Shown here one piece after another: positions 12,107 through 23,050 of a DNA stretch of 64,000 bases (position 1 is its first letter; every line of letters starts with the position of its first letter). The stretch lies in the NCBI GenBank assembly GCA_018340375.1, contig JAFFJZ010000014.1, positions 1,674,001-1,738,000 of the forward strand. Reading direction: 5' to 3'. The translations under genes were made by a program, and so were the position numbers. Source of the stretch: Gonatopus flavifemur. Lineage: Eukaryota; Arthropoda; Insecta; Hymenoptera; Dryinidae. Below the pieces are notes generated by a model. It worked only from the letters and a program-made list of their open reading frames with translations, ran no database searches and was not told the DNA's origin.

Positions 12107-12584
12107 CACTGTAAAAAATTGCTATGGGACACTTCGCATAAATGTTCGGAAGTAATCAACACATACATGGGCCAGGAATTTTCCATATTTTACCGGAAAT
12201 TTACTCAAGAATTATAGTAAAAATCATATGAAGTTTGGAATTTTCACATACATTTATACAATGAGAGAAATTAATAGTTCAATTTACTATGGAATTATAG
12301 GAATGGGGGAACATACTGACTTCTATAGAAACTTACTATAATATCATGGAATTCACTATGGCATAACAATAGGAACCTGATCAAATTTACAATTTTTCAC
12401 ATTAAATTCCATTGGAAGTCAGTATGTTCTCCCATTTCTATAATTCCATAGTGAATTTAACTATAAATTTCCTCCAGTGTCGGAAATTTCATATACGTGC
12501 ACCGGAAATTGATTTCCTTCCTATCCCATGATCGGAATTTTTTGGTTGCTGTGAACAAGAAAATTCCGATTATTTTTCATAGTG
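12107..12584 (+). mobile_element. CACTGTAAA-type MITE, copy 3, interrupted
   Basis: Ends CACTGTAAAAAATTGC and inverted CACTATGAAAAATAATCGG. The interior matches 10502-10740 until about 12258 and resumes at about 12480; another inverted-repeat element lies between. Confidence 0.7.
12259..12479. mobile_element. Palindromic MITE inside the CACTGTAAA copy
   Basis: A 221 bp element with arms reading CAATGAGAGAAATTAATAG and inverted CACTGGAGGAAATTTATAG, followed by a shared GGAACATACTGACTTC block. Non-coding; its target duplication is unclear. Confidence 0.65.
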
Positions 12585-13369
12585 AATGTCTTTGAACATC
12601 ACATGATAATATATTCATGCATAATCAGAAATCGTGTACGTTGATTCTGATGAAAGTTTTATGAATATCATTGAGTGTAGATATCATAAGAACTCATTAT
12701 CTCCAGCAATTTTAAACAGAGTGCGTCTACCAAAACAATTCATCATACAGTTGAGATATGAAGATATGAAATATGAATATATAACGAATGTAGTATAATA
12801 ACGATATCACACGGTAATTCGAATTCAAAAAATGAGGGTTGTTATGTTGTTGTAACAAGCTTGGATATCAATTTGCTATCAGTAACTGAGGCATCATATA
12901 GAGATAGCCGATGTTGACGAAATCAATTCTTTTGTATAATATGAAGATTATCAATTTTTTATTGATTTTTTTATGATATCGATCGAGATCCGATACAAAT
13001 TTTATAAAACAGAATCGATTCTAACAAGATCGCCAATTTCTAACTGAATATCATGTTGAATGAATGGTGGACAGTTGAGATAACTCACGGAAGTCAGCAT
13101 CATATTAGTAAGATTGATATTCATGGCACTCAAGCATCGGAAGGATTTGCATCCAATAAATTACGTGATGAATAGGGTAAGGGTGCCAATATCGCATCAC
13201 TTCAGAACTTGCCTCCATTTCTCGGTATAGAAAATGTTCTTTGAGGTATAGTTATCTTGATAGATCTATGCTTTATGTAAAATTATTAGGAATAAGTCCT
13301 TGAATAAGTTCTCGCTCTTTTTTTACAAAATGAAAACTTCATTTCAAATATAAGGAACGAAAATATTTC
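12585..13369. other. Unassigned AT-rich stretch
   Basis: No coding, RNA or repeat structure seen. Confidence 0.5.
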
Positions 13370-13881
13370 ATTCAAAGTATTGTCTATCACTAGAGACTAC
13401 TTCCTCCTATTTTTCTGGGAGTATATGAATTCCGCGGTGGGAAAACGACATGTCTCTCGAGGCTATCCAAGAATCGACCCATTTTTTAGCTCCTTCGTAA
13501 GAATGAAAACGCTGGTCAGCTAAGCCATGTGTCATCGGATGGAAAAGGTGAAAATCGGAAGGGGCTATGTCAGGTGAATACGGCGGGTCCCGTAGAAATC
13601 CATTGAAGCGTTTCCAGGTAGGTTTTCACTGGTTTTGCAACATGAGGCCGGGCGTTGTCATGTAACAAAGTCACTTTGTCGTGTCTCTTCTCGTATAGCG
13701 GTATAAGTTTAAGTTATACGTATAATTATGAGTTTTCCATTTAGGGCTCGACTCGAACGCATCAATTGGAGTCGATAGCGATCCCCCGTGATAGTCTCAT
13801 TCGGTTTAAGCAGTTCAAAATAAATCACACCTTGCTGATCCCACCAAATACATAGAAGGAGTTTCGAACCATGGGTATTTG

Positions 13882-13988
13882 CCCTAGTAACACGCAATCT
13901 TCGTCAAACGTTCTGAGAATGTTTGCAGGACGTTTAAATATTCTAGGAACGTTCGGAGAATATTTTACGCACATTGGTGTTACTTGGG
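13882..13988. mobile_element. CCC-ended 107 bp element, TG duplication
   Basis: Ends CCCTAGTAACAC and inverted CCCAAGTAACACC, flanked by TG (13880-13881, 13989-13990). The core contains AACGTTC-type words as in 9970-10280. It interrupts mariner B. Confidence 0.8.
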
Positions 13989-14482
13989 TGGTTTTTCGAA
14001 CGATGTTGATACGTGGTCAGGCTTACCCCATGATTTTCTACGCTTTGGATTATCATAGTGTATCCATTTTCTATCGCCGGTCACGATTTTTCTTCCCTAC
14101 CGTTGAAGCAGTAGTTCAGACATGACAACACGCCGTTCGAAGTCTCTGGGCTTAAATTCATACGGCACCCAATGTCCTTGCTTCTGGATCATTCCTAACA
14201 TTTTTAAACGTTCTTAAACAGTTCACTCATCACCCAGTAATTGTTTCCAAAATTCTGCTAGCGTCTGAGATCGGTCTTCATCGAGTAATTCCTCCAATTC
14301 TCTGTCTTCAGATTTTTTTGGTGTGCTAAAACGTTCTTTATCCTCAAGTTCAAAATCATCATTTTTGAACCGTCGAAACCAGTCTCTGCATGTCGTATCC
14401 AACAGGACATTGTCACCATAAGTGTCAACAAGAATTCTATGTGCTGCAGCTGCACATTCCTTTTGAATAAAGTAGTACAATA

Positions 14483-15606
14483 CACTGTAAAAAAATTTCA
14501 CCGGAAAATTCCAGTACATGTACTGGAAGCAATTAACCTGTACATGTACCGGAAAATTTTTGCACATTTGTACTGAAAAAATTCAGTGCAAACGTTATGG
14601 AATTTCAGCATCAAAACTGGGAATTTTCAGAGCCTCAGTACTGGAATTTTTCAGTACACGAACTGGAGTTTTCCAGGACATGTACTGGAGAATTAATGCT
14701 GAAAATATCCATGAAAATTGAAAAAAAATTGCTCACGCAAAGTGATTTTGCAGGGTTCTTGTGTTCCAAGATGATTGAGAAACTTGATCGTTCATTTGGA
14801 TGGGCAGAAACTCATGTCTACCTAACGGGATTTGAACCTACACTTTTCTACCTGCCTACCAACTGAAACCTAAGACCTAACCGATGAGCTATAGCGTGAC
14901 ATGTTGGAAGGCCAGCTTGGGTTACTACATATGCTTCATATTTAGGATACACAAAGGAATGAGTCTTTGAAAAACCTCATATATCAATTTTATTGGCTAC
15001 AATTACAATTATTATTCAAAATCTCAATCAGGAAATTTTAAATATAAAGACTTGAAACTTTTCCTGCCAGAAATAACCAAGTCCAATAAAAGTGGAAAAT
15101 TTCAGTGCTTAACAGTGATTAAATTCCAGCATAACTGGAAAATTCCGTTGCATAGCAACTGGAAAATTCCATCACACGACCTGAAAATTGGAGTTCAAAA
15201 CCTGTATAATTCAATTGCATAGCAACTGAAAAATTCCATCACAAAACCTGAGAATTGCAGTTAAAAACCTGTATAATTCCAGTATACCAGCGATTAGGTT
15301 TTTTTTTTCTAAATTCGAAATTTTTCCCAAGTCCTTTTTGAGAGGATATTTTTTTCTGGTGCACAAGAACTATGAAATTGTAGTACGAGCCGGTAAAATT
15401 TTCGCAAAATCATGGCAAAATTTCAGTACATCATCTCAAACTTGACAATTCCAGTACAAGGACTGAATTTTCAGTTATGCTTGGTAAATTTTCAGTAACG
15501 AACCAACAAAATCTCTGTACATGTACTGGAATATCCATATTCTAGTACTAGCACTGGAAATTTTCAGTCCAGTTGCACAGTAAATTTCCAGTTTTTTTTT
15601 ACAGTG
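14483..15606. mobile_element. CACTGTAAAAAAATT-ended element, TA duplication
   Basis: An 1124 bp element with TA at 14481-14482 and 15607-15608, inserted in the N-terminal part of the mariner B gene. Both halves are built from the palindromic word CCAGTACATGTACTGG and variants. A tRNA-like module lies near the middle. Non-coding. Confidence 0.8.
14822..14905 (-). other. tRNA-like module (SINE-type)
   Basis: Read on the minus strand: box A-like TAGCTCATCGGTTAG, a long middle with GGTAGGCAGGTAG, then box B-like GGTTCAAATCCC. The expanded TAGG-rich middle is shared with the modules at 23.9 and 30.8 kb. It lies inside the 14483-15606 element. Confidence 0.6.
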
Positions 15607-15890
15607 TAAAATCCCCCGCAAATACACTTTAGTTGGCACAAAAGTAGACATTCTCAAAACTAATAAACAATTACTTTGTTTACACTAAAATGAACTATCA
15701 CATACTGAAATTTCAGGTTAGATACAGTACTTCCTTGCAAGGCCAATACCATTCGAAATTTCAAGCACGGAGTACTGTTGGTGCCATCTGTGATGACACC
15801 ACGAGAACTTATCCAAGGTCCTAATATTAAATATCATGTACGTACATTAATTCACGCACACCCACACGTGGAATACGAGCTTCACGAGAA

Positions 15891-16126
15891 CCCTGGTTTG
15901 AAAAAACCATTGATTCTCGCCAAATCTCACTAAATTACAGTTGAACTTGGACAATGTTCTGGCCGAATCTCATCCAGCAAATGTCAATGAGATTTGGTCA
16001 GAAAGAACAGTCGATTCTCGCCAAATCTCACTGAATCTGGCCAAATCTCATTGATTCTCGGACAATGTTCTGGCCAAATCTCATTTAATTTCATTTGTCA
16101 GAAGTAATGGATTCTTTTAACCAGGG
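15891..16126. mobile_element. CCC-ended element of CCAAATCTCA repeats, AA duplication
   Basis: A 236 bp element with ends CCCTGGTTTGAAAAAACC and inverted CCCTGGTTAAAAGAATCC, flanked by AA (15889-15890, 16127-16128). The core repeats GATTCTCGCCAAATCTCA-like words four or more times in both orientations. Confidence 0.8.
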
Positions 16127-16827
16127 AAAAGTTACGATTTTGGGACCAATTTGCCACGATGCTACAATACAACTGACGTGCCTATGATGCGCTGTATTAA
16201 TCACACGCTTGATGTCATTCCCTCCTCATACCATCAAATCCCCCCTCCCCTCGTTGTATCATCAAATAAAAACAAATTAGAATTCCCATCCGCTCTTGTA
16301 TGTGAAGTTATAGAAAGGTAATCAAAATATTTTTTCCAGTCAGCCGAAGGCGTATCAAATTTTTGGGATTCTAATTTTGAGCTCATAGGTTGTTTGAAAT
16401 TTGTTCCAATTGTTATAACCTGGAAACTGAGAGCACTGGAAGAATGACTTTTAAAAACATAGAAAACGAGATACGTTTTGATTTATTCAGTGTCAGAGAT
16501 GTCCCTAGCAGAAATAAAAGACAATGCAATTCTGATATAACAACATTGAGCATGCTCCGAATATAGGTCAGCTTTGATTTTTACTCAAGAGGATACGAGA
16601 ATTACGTTCCGAAATATTTGGTGAAAATCTTGTGGACTATTTTGAAATACTCTATAGACAATTCTATCAACGTTAATATGAATTATTCCGCTGTTGCATG
16701 TATATAGGTCAATGACACCAAAAAGAAGTATTTTTTGTTTATTACATCCTCCCAATGTTTGGAGAAAACCGAACGGAACAAAAACTTCCGATACACAAAG
16801 TAATGAAATAAAATTTAAAGCAAACAT
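16127..16827. other. Unassigned stretch
   Basis: No supported feature in this stretch. Confidence 0.5.
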
Positions 16828-16835
16828 GATTTTGA

Positions 16836-16938
16836 CCCGGATCTGACAGAGTCTGTTCGGCTCTGTTTGGCAGTTCCATGAGTGTGATCAAACTGATGTA
16901 CAAACCATAGAATGTCAGACAAACCTTTCAGGTCTGGG
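16836..16938. repeat. Short inverted repeat, possible decayed CCC element
   Basis: Ends CCCGGATCTGACAG and inverted CCCAGACCTGAAAGG, 103 bp. The flanking dinucleotides differ (GA and TT), so I do not count it with the clean members of the CCC set. Confidence 0.45.
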
Positions 16939-16984
16939 TTAAAATCTTGTCCAGTTCCGTCAGATATTTTCAATGAGGGAAACA

Positions 16985-17170
16985 ATGATAGCCAACCCAG
17001 GGCCTTTATAGGGTGTGGCTGGACATGCTCAAATTAAAATACCTACGCAAGACAATGGTGGCTTGTCTGGGGCCTGTATGGGCTGTGGGTGGGCATCCCT
17101 AGATTAAGATATCCGGGGAGTACACTAGCAACCCCAACTGGGACTCACATGGGCTGTGGGTAGGAAACTC
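16985..17170 (+). repeat. Three diverged copies of a roughly 65 bp unit
   Basis: Three successive units share a GGGCCTxTATGGGCTGTGG core followed by a less conserved AT-richer half. Non-coding. Confidence 0.5.
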
Positions 17171-18175
17171 TCATATTGGAAGCTTAAGTTATACCCTCAC
17201 GGGGCACGGACATACTTGAGGATGCCCAGGATTGATTTCCACACGGGATGTCGTGAAGAGAAGAAGTAATCTAGTAGAACACACATTGAGGCATGATGAA
17301 TTATTGGAAACAATATTAGAAGGAGAAATGAATGGTAAAACTCGCATACGTAGACCTAGATGAAGTTATATGAAGCAAATTATACAAGATGAGGATTGTC
17401 ATACACAGTTGGAAATTTTGTGTTAAATTCAACACATTTCACATGTCCCAAACGGTCCACACATATTTTTGTGTCGATATCACATAATGTGTTTGTGTTA
17501 GCTAGTAACTCAAGCTTAATGTAAATAATATAACACGAAAGGATTTCCGATCGTGTAAATTCAACACATAAATACTGTCAAATGGAATCCAAAATAAGAA
17601 GTGACCCATGCAGAAATTGACGAACGGCCCAGTACTGGAATAACGTTATTTGCCAACCGCCAACTGTCGGCAAACAACGTTGGAATAAACCCGGAATGAT
17701 AACGCTGATCAACACTGGTCGGCGTTGTTCACCAGTACTGGGTCAACGTTAACATCAACCCTGAATCAGTACTGGTTTTTCATTGGATACCAACATTGAC
17801 AATTGATTTTCAACCGGTGATGGTTTTATTTAAGCCTTTGTACGTAGCTAATGGAAATAATTTCATATTTTCAGCTAATGTCCACACCAAGAAAACCATA
17901 TTCCAAGATTGAGAGGGCGCATCTAACTTTAAGAACATTGGCATCTAAAATAAGCGCCAAGAATATATTTCAAATAATTCACAAAAAAATTATTGGAATC
18001 CTTGTCGATCTCGTACTGTATGTGTAATAGATGTATGGAACCATGTTCCAATGTCAATTGCTAGAACCTTCTACAGCAATCGAACTCCCTGGTGGAAATT
18101 ATCTTAATGAAGATATTTAATGATAACAAGCGTTCAAACTGTGGGGGTCAATAGCGAAAATCTCATAGCCCTACA

Positions 18176-18251
18176 CGCGGGATCGAACCTAACACAAAAT
18201 CCTAACCCTAATGAGAGAATGACGCTTTGACCAGTACAGCTGTACGCCAGT
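18176..18251 (-). other. tRNA-like module (SINE-type)
   Basis: On the minus strand: box A-like CAGCTGTACTGGTCAAAGCG, TAGGGTTAGG in the middle, box B-like GGTTCGATCCCGCG. Box spacing is longer than in a standard tRNA. Confidence 0.5.
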
Positions 18252-18289
18252 TATGAATTCTGACACCATAAATTAAAGTAATATTGTAT

Positions 18290-18499
18290 AGTCGGTGTGA
18301 GGAGTCCGGTAACAGATCTAACGGGAATATTTTTGAACACGTTGTTATTGATGAATTTTGAATATTCTTCTCCGACTGTATACTATTAAGAATGTTTCTC
18401 TTATCATTCTGATGAGTTACAAATTCTCAAATAGCGGCAATAACATATTATATAAAGATATTTTCGTTGAAACTGTTACCGGAGTTCTTACACCGACTA
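18290..18499. mobile_element. MITE with AGTCGGTGT ends
   Basis: A 210 bp element with arms reading AGTCGGTGTGAGGAGTCCGG and inverted AGTCGGTGTAAGAACTCCGG, extending into GTAACAG and AAAATAT blocks. Non-coding. Confidence 0.65.
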
Positions 18500-18569
18500 G
18501 ACTAGACTTGCATACTATTCAAATTCAGTATCAGTAATAATTTTTCTATACCGTCAAACCTACGCGATG

Positions 18570-20368
18570 CATTAGAAAAGATCAATTAAAGTGACGTGTT
18601 CATCCGATTCAATCATCCGTCGGTTGAATATAATAATCTATGAGCCTGTGTGAAAATTGCAGTTCGGTTGACAGATGTGAGGTTGAATTTATGTGATCAA
18701 AAAATGGATGAATTATTTTTGTGAAATGTGTGCTGGTTATTTCTTGAATAATGTGTATCAAAAAATCTGTTAGTAAGTACAAAATGAATTAGTAAATCAG
18801 TCATAACTGTTGTAACATGTCAAAAAATCGTAATTTGTTGATGCAGTGAAAATGAATGTTCTTCAAATACTTACATCAGTACTTCTAGGCAAAAACTCAG
18901 AGATCATATTAATTTTGTAATAAATATGAGTCATGAAGAATTCATTTGATCAAAAATGTGTCCAAAAAATGTTCAAAATGAATTGCAAAAAACTTGGATT
19001 ATTCACTTGCAGCTCGACGGAGGGTTTTACTTTTCAAATTGAAGAGTGCTCTTCATGTTGAAATTTCCAAATTTGAGGAAAAAGCCTTATTTTCTGAGTT
19101 GAATTCGTTGTTAGGGTGATGATAAACTTGTGGGAAGAGTTTGAAAGTTAGGTGGAATCGATATTGATCAGGAAAGTCCAAATCAGGTGGCAAAAATTAT
19201 AAAATCTGTCAACTTAACTTACGGCACATGGGTATTCTATCAGCTGTTCTTCACTAAACGAAATCTAGGCAGGAGAAATGTATAAAAATTTAGTAAAATC
19301 AAGTTGATACAGAGTAAGAGAGGACAGATATATTCATCGAATTTTATTGATTATTATAAAAATGTTGATAAATACGTAAAGGCTATGTATGACTCAATTT
19401 ATCGTCTCTCAATATTTTTGGTCAATGATTTTGTATTGTGTGCATTTTTGTATCTTTTCACTAGTAGGTTGAGGAAACATGTGTATTGAACCTGTTTCAT
19501 AAATATAATAACATTCATTTGTAGGAACATGATACAACATTATTGGAACAAAAATATTAAAAGACGACGCACATTGGATCTTCTATACCCTTTCCTTATT
19601 TATCAACATTTTTATAATAACCAATAAAATTCAATGAATATATCTGTCCTCTCTTACTCTGTACCAAATTGATTTTACTAAATATTTATACATTTCTCCT
19701 GCCTAGATTTCGTTTAGTGAAGAAAAGCTTCTGAGTTTCTAACTTTTGCCACACGGTTTGGACTTTCCTGATCAATATAGATTCCACCCAACTTTCAAAC
19801 TCTTCCTACAAGTTTATCATCACCCTAACAACAAATTCAACTCAGAACATAAGGCTGTTTTCTCAAATTTGAAAATTTCAACATGAAGAGTACTCTTCAA
19901 TCTGAAAAGTAAAACCCTCCGTCGAGCTGCAAGTGAATAATCCAAGTTTTTTGCAAATCATTTTGAACATTTCTTTGACATATTTTTGATCAAATGAGTT
20001 CTTCATGACTCATATTTATTACAAAATTAATGTGATCTCTGAGTTTTTGCCTAGAAGTACTGATGTAAGTATTTGAAGAACATTCATTTTCACTGCATCA
20101 ACAAATTACGATTTTTTGACATGTTACAACAGCTATGACTGATTTACTCATTCATTTTGCACTTACTAACAGATTTTTTGATACACATTATTCAAGAAAT
20201 AACCACCACACATTTCACAAAAATAATTCATCCATTTTTTTATCACATAAATTTAACCTCACATCTGTCAACCGAACTGCAATTTTCACACAGGCTCATA
20301 GATTATTATATTCAACCGACGGATGATTGAATCGGATAAACACGTCACTTCAATTGATCTTTTCTAAT
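18570..20368. repeat. 1.8 kb near-perfect palindrome
   Basis: The arms (about 18570-19377 and 19596-20368) match in reverse complement with few differences, leaving a loop of about 220 bp. Sequence near both loop edges reads GAGGACAGATATATTCAT on one strand or the other. No ORF is conserved between arms. The transcript would fold into one long hairpin. Confidence 0.8.
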
Positions 20369-20635
20369 GTTTAGAATGACTTTTATACGAATATTGTGAA
20401 TTTATAAGTCATTTCACATCTCAGGCTAGATAATTTACAAAATTATTTTGTACAGAGCGGTTATTCAAAATGATCTGGGAATATTCTTATTTCAAGACTT
20501 TATTCTAAAACGAAGAATATCTTATGAAGTCACTAAAAATTAGAGGGGGTTAGTCTTATAATAAGGGGATTGGTTTAGAGGAAGAGTGAAGAATAAATTC
20601 CTCTCAATCCTAGAATATCGTTTGTTCGGTGCATG

Positions 20636-20777
20636 CCCTGCTTAAAATGTCATATAGAATCGTATAGAATATCATAAATCATGATTCAAAAACATGATAG
20701 AAACTGTGAATCTTATCATGTTTTTGAATCATAATCTATGATATTCTATACGATTCTATATGACACTTTAAGCAGGG
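20636..20777. mobile_element. CCC-ended hairpin element, 142 bp, TG duplication
   Basis: An almost perfect inverted repeat with ends CCCTGCTTAAAATGTCATAT and inverted CCCTGCTTAAAGTGTCATAT, flanked by TG (20634-20635, 20778-20779). The loop is only about 15 bp, so either strand would fold into a pre-miRNA-sized hairpin. Confidence 0.85.
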
Positions 20778-22219
20778 TGGTTATATCGAAAGTAAAAAAT
20801 ATAACACATCTGTTCGTATGTTGCTGAAGTTTGCATCGTTTCTTGAAACGAATGAATAATCCGAAAACATGTGAAGAAGTCAATTCGAGAACATGAATAA
20901 TAATTTCTTCAAAATTTTGCCGTATTAAACCGCACATAATGAACAACGTTGAACGAGTTTTAAATCAACGTTGGCAAATCAGCATTGACTATCGGCGTTA
21001 CAACAACATTGTACTGGTTGTTACTCCAACCACGTTACAACGTTGGCAACCAACCCTGGTAATCAGTGTTGTACCAGTACTGTTTCGATTGTTATGGTTG
21101 GTTGGAAGTCGGCATTTTCTGCATGGGGAATCAACAGTTCACAAGTGTAATTTATGGATTTTCTTGCATTAATCAAATATGAAAATCACATTTATTTCGT
21201 GTTGAAACAATGCATAAGAATAAATTGAACAAAACAGTAATTCATTGAGCATTGGACATGGATCGTCGGGACCGAATGTTGAAGCTGTATCACTCAAGCC
21301 ACTGCCGGTCTTTTGGTTGAGTGTACTTTCTTTGCGTATATCAACTCGCACTCTATCTTCAAATTTACATATCTAGAAAACGAATTCCCATTAGAATGAA
21401 AGCTAAAACCAAAATGAATGAATAGTTCTTCCGACGACTACTAAAGTTACATGTACATAGAAGTTTCATAAAAAAAATAGCTCCCACTACTGGCGATCTC
21501 CCTTTGGTAGTTGAGAATAACACAATTTTTATGTTCAATCTTGATTTGAATAAAATTTGTGTCATTTTGACACTTTTTCTCACGTGTTTGAATTATTTGA
21601 CATTGTAAATCAGTTGAGACCTGATTACACAAGGACTGTCTGTAGAAGTTACACGTGTTTATGTTAAATATTTAACAGAAAATTCATGACACACGGATTT
21701 TTTAACACATTCACACAAAATTTTCAACTGTGTAGATATGTAGAAATTAAGCGTGTCGCGTATAATAAATAGGGTTTGAGGATCTCATCACACCAGTCAT
21801 AAGACTGATTACTTCATGATGATGAGTCGGTACGAAGTTGGCCCAATTTGTCCACCGTCACGATGTGGAATTTTCAACTGACAAGCAAAAATTTTCATTT
21901 CAAGTTCGCCAAACAGAACTAGTGGAGGCGTGTTGCGTTTCTGCACGCAAACGCAACATATCTGGACGAGTCCCGTTTGGCAAACCAGAATTAAAATTTT
22001 CACTGTGGCTGTATCCCCGAGTTGTCTACATTGTTTTCATCCCGGGAATTCTGTTCCCTCGTCCGCAATCAGGCCATGGTTGTCCATATATATCCACATT
22101 CCTGGACATCCACGATTTGAAATTTTCAACTGTACCTCGGAGTTGTCCACATGTTTTCATCATAATACTGGTGCTTTCTCATCACCGCGAGACAGATCAA
22201 GACACGTGTGCATGTGACG

Positions 22220-23050
22220 TGGATCCATTAAAAAAACTCTGCCAATTGGCACATGGCTTCCTCGTTTGTGTTGAAAAAAAATACATGTTTTCTTTCTCTC
22301 TCCCGTTTTTCTTAGAGAATCAGGTTGGAATTTATATAGGACTGCGATCAACACTGCACGAAGCTGTGGTAGAAATTTCATGACGATTGGATGATAGAAA
22401 CGGAAGTTATCCGCATGTTAACGATGTTTACGGAATTTCCAAATTTTGATTTCGAAGCTCAGTGCTTATCACTTTCTTCCTCCAATTCCAATTTGTTTGA
22501 AATTGACACCATACAACTAACCCCCTGTAAACTGATTATACTACAAGTTTCATGGCATTTGGATGATACCGACATGGGGAAGGCATGCTTTCAAATTATT
22601 GTCAAATAATGTGAATCGCGAAACAAAAATTTTCCACAGTTTTCAATCGATTAGAATGGAACTCATATGGGGCCACTATAGGATCATCACCAGAACATGG
22701 TTCAAGTTTGATTGCAATCGGATGATAGGAAGCGGAGATATACGCGTTCGCAAAATCACGATTCTTCGAAAAATTTCTCCTCACCCCTCCCGTTCTTCTG
22801 TGACGATGAGGTTGAAACTTATATGGAACCACTATCAACACTGCACATGACTCTGGTGAAAATTCCATCACGATCGAATAATACGAACAAAAGATATATA
22901 CGTTCGCAAATTTGTTACATACACACAGACAAATAGACAGACAAAAAGGAACCTGATTTGCTTTTTCTTTACCCCCCCCCCCCCCACAATTCCAATGGGC
23001 CTCAAATTTATATCATATAACTAACATCTTGTGAATCGAATATACTCAGA
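22220..23050 (+). repeat. Interspersed repeat unit A, forward copy
   Basis: A moderately repetitive unit that returns inverted at 25546-26400. Shared landmarks are GGAAGTTATCCGCATGTTAAC near 22405, GGGGAAGGCATGCTTTCAA near 22575, GTTCGCAAATTTGTTACA near 22903, and the exit TGAATCGAATATACTCAGA. ORFs seen in it are not conserved between copies in frame. A poly-C tract lies at about 22973-22987. Family unknown. Confidence 0.65.

Larger units (their letters stand above)
13370..15651 (-). pseudogene. Mariner B transposase, split by two insertions
   Basis: A minus-strand mariner transposase. The start MSTFVPTKVYLRGILH is at 15651-15607. After the element at 14483-15606 it resumes with YFIQKECAAAAHRILVDTYG, then CRDWFRRFKNDDFEL (HTH region), KLLLCIWWDQQGVIYFELL and HDNARPHVAKPVKTYLETL with the second catalytic aspartate. 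The third-aspartate region (usual SPDxAPSDYHLF) is frameshifted and stopped near 13560. A 107 bp element at 13882-13988 splits the core. I did not find convincing outer terminal repeats. Confidence 0.85.
17605..21127. mobile_element. Large CCC-ended element, GA duplication
   Basis: At 3.5 kb the longest of the CCC set. Ends CCCATGCAGAAATTGACG and inverted CCCATGCAGAAAATGCCG, flanked by GA (17603-17604, 21128-21129). Both subterminal regions (17640-17800, 20940-21110) are packed with CAACGTTGG and ACCAGTACTGG words. The interior holds a tRNA-like module, a MITE, a 1.8 kb palindrome and another CCC element. No transposase seen. Confidence 0.75.
17404..21732. mobile_element. CACAGTTG-ended element, TA duplication
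   Basis: Ends CACAGTTGGAAATTTTGTGT and inverted CACAGTTGAAAATTTTGTGT, flanked by TA (17402-17403, 21733-21734), inserted in the LINE tail. Subterminal regions repeat TGTGTTAAATTCAACAC-like words. No transposase; most of its length is the later CCC-ended element. Confidence 0.8.
17251..21824 (+). mobile_element. LINE 3' end split by a 4.3 kb insertion
   Basis: Two pieces (17251-17403 and 21733-21824) encode the C-terminal tail and 3' end of the LINE family seen on the minus strand at 42641-44012: RRSNLVEHTLRH, SYMKQIIQDE, then RYVEIKR. Both family copies finish with GACTGATTACTTCATGATGATG, so the 3' terminus is near 21824. It is 5'-truncated and carries stops. Confidence 0.75.
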
